DNA of 6,487 nt from Nitrospinota bacterium (GTDB lineage: Bacteria; Nitrospinota; Nitrospinia; UBA9942; JAHJSF01): contig JAHJSF010000160.1 of NCBI GenBank assembly GCA_018830405.1, forward strand, positions 1 through 6,487. Reading direction: 5' to 3'. Below the pieces are notes generated by a model. It searched no databases. It was not told where the DNA came from and saw only the letters and a program-made list of their open reading frames with translations. Positions 5,951 through 6,487 of this stretch are shown in pieces (the first letter of the stretch is position 1; each line of letters starts with the position of its first letter). The position numbers were made by a program, and so were the translations under genes.

Positions 5951-6231
5951 AGACACCCCCCTAATCCCTTCGGAGCTGGTTGAATAACTATTTTTAAAAG
6001 CCTTACCACCGCCGAGAACGCAGAGTTTATTTTTTCGTCATTCCCCGATTCTCCCCTCTTGTCATTCCCCGCTCCTTTTTCTTGTCATTCCGCACTTGAT
6101 GCGGAATCCAGCCTAAGACGGTTGCATAGTTTGCTCTGGATTGCCCGGTCACGCCGGGCAATGACGGAGGTGGGGTTCCTCACACTGAGACACTGAGGCA
6201 CAGAGTTTTGAATAGTCCCTCCCTTTAGCAA
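5951..6231. repeat. Tandem direct repeat, copy 2 (281 bp)
   Basis: The second unit of the duplication starting at 5669. The joint at 5951-5953 (AGA) is shared by the unit start (ATAGACACC) and by the sequence after the unit end (CAAAGAGGGGG), so a 3-bp microhomology could have primed the duplication. Compared with copy 1 it has an extra GTCATTCCCC-containing insert near 6061-6083 and a short first hairpin loop. After the unit the sequence continues AGAGGGGGCAAGGGGAGATT, apparently the part of another repeat type that is missing from the end of copy 1. Confidence 0.9.
6084..6165. repeat. REP/MITE-like hairpin pair, copy 2, with short first loop
   Basis: An 82-bp version of the unit at 5776-5884. 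The left hairpin is ATTCCGCA (6087-6094), loop CTTGA, TGCGGAAT (6100-6107). The right hairpin is ATTGCCCGG (6140-6148), loop TCACG, CCGGGCAAT (6154-6162). It keeps the GTCATT/AATGAC ends. The internal part between the two hairpins (CAGCCTAAGACGGTTGCATA and onward) is the same in both copies. Confidence 0.75.
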
Positions 6232-6427
6232 AGAGGGGGCAAGGGGAGATTTGAAATCATTTCTCTTCTCCTTTTCTTGCTCGGCCAAAAAAAAGAGGTT
6301 GGGGCCGCCGAGAGCACGGAACTTTCATTTTCAAAGTACTATTCTAAAATTCGAGTCTTACCCTTTGCCGTATTTGAATTCAGATGATAAACTCAACCTA
6401 TCTGATTTTATGTTGGCCGTTAAAGTA

Positions 6428-6487
6428 TTATTGTCGTAACTGATTATACTAAACATCGATGTTTAGTATAATCAGTTACGACAATAA
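6428..6487. repeat. Perfect 60-bp palindrome with no loop, at the window end
   Basis: Bases 6428-6457 are the exact reverse complement of 6458-6487; the centre is the ATCGAT at 6455-6460. Each arm begins TTATTGTCGTAACTG on its own strand. The right arm ends exactly at the last base of the window, so the symmetry may continue beyond it. A perfect inverted repeat without spacer at a sequence end is often an assembly or amplification fold-back; a real hairpin or the edge of an inverted element is also possible. Confidence 0.9.

Larger units (their letters stand above)
5706..6487. other. Gene-free, repeat-dominated 3' region
   Basis: No convincing gene is seen in these 782 nt on either strand. 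Up to 6231 it is the tandem duplication with its hairpins. From 6232 to about 6260 follows a G-rich piece (AGAGGGGGCAAGGGGAGATT) that looks like another dispersed repeat. At 6304-6319 there is a decayed echo, GCCGCCGAGAGCACGG, of the ACCGCCGAGAACGCAG found in copy 2. From about 6320 to 6427 the DNA is A/T-rich, with no repeat or motif that I recognise. The last 60 nt are a perfect palindrome. Confidence 0.75.

Noticed and set aside
5669-6231. CRISPR array or insertion sequence in the repeat region
   Set aside because: There are only two long adjacent units and no regular short repeat with spacers; no transposase reading frame or long terminal inverted repeats flank the region.
6085-6288. Minus-strand reading frame of 67 codons over repeat copy 2
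   Set aside because: Its translation (SPLAPSLLKGG, VIARRDRAIQ) is simply the repeats read in frame, a common source of spurious proteins; it has no domain and no conserved context.
6251-6439. Plus-strand 62-codon frame with a TTG start running into the terminal palindrome
   Set aside because: The TTG start has poor spacing from its G-rich upstream sequence, the beginning lies at a repeat edge, the end lies in the palindrome, and no family is recognisable.

Overview
This window is the start of a division and cell-wall (dcw) gene cluster from a Gram-negative-type bacterium, followed by an accessory stretch full of repeats. On the minus strand, reading from about 3938 down to 1, the order is mraZ - rsmH (mraW) - ftsL - ftsI - murE, with murE cut by the window edge just after its ATP-binding P-loop. 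The genes are packed tightly: mraZ and rsmH overlap by 4 nt (ATGA), rsmH/ftsL and ftsL/ftsI each overlap by 1 nt (TAATG), and only 6 nt separate ftsI from murE. This is one transcription unit. A good sigma70-type promoter (3910-3938) lies upstream of mraZ, with a three-repeat MraZ operator (3877-3901) directly downstream of the predicted transcription start.

Diverging from mraZ across a 342-nt intergenic region is a ctpA-type S41 carboxyl-terminal processing protease (4197-5501, plus strand) with signal anchor, PDZ domain and an intact Ser-Lys dyad. Twelve nt after it comes a 63-codon GTG-start ORF for a small single-pass membrane protein of unknown function. The layout suggests that cell-wall synthesis (FtsI, MurE), the divisome scaffold (FtsL), a ribosome modification enzyme (RsmH), the cluster regulator (MraZ) and a periplasmic protease that in relatives trims or controls envelope proteins are controlled from one shared intergenic region; the link to ctpA is inference.

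From about 5706 to the end (782 nt) I see no convincing gene. The region holds a 282-bp direct tandem duplication (5669-5950 and 5951-6231) that starts inside the last codons of the 63-codon ORF. Each copy carries a pair of GTCATT...AATGAC-bounded hairpins of the REP/MITE-like kind, plus fragments resembling other dispersed repeats. The last 60 nt (6428-6487) are a perfect palindrome with no loop that runs to the last base; this may be an assembly fold-back, a real hairpin or the edge of an element.

Taxonomy: moderate GC, classical dcw order, ctpA nearby and this style of dispersed GTCATTCC repeat fit Desulfobacterota/Nitrospirota-like environmental bacteria, but this is only an impression. 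No clear new defence or mobile system is visible; the points most worth checking are the operator architecture, the tandem repeat mosaic and the terminal palindrome.
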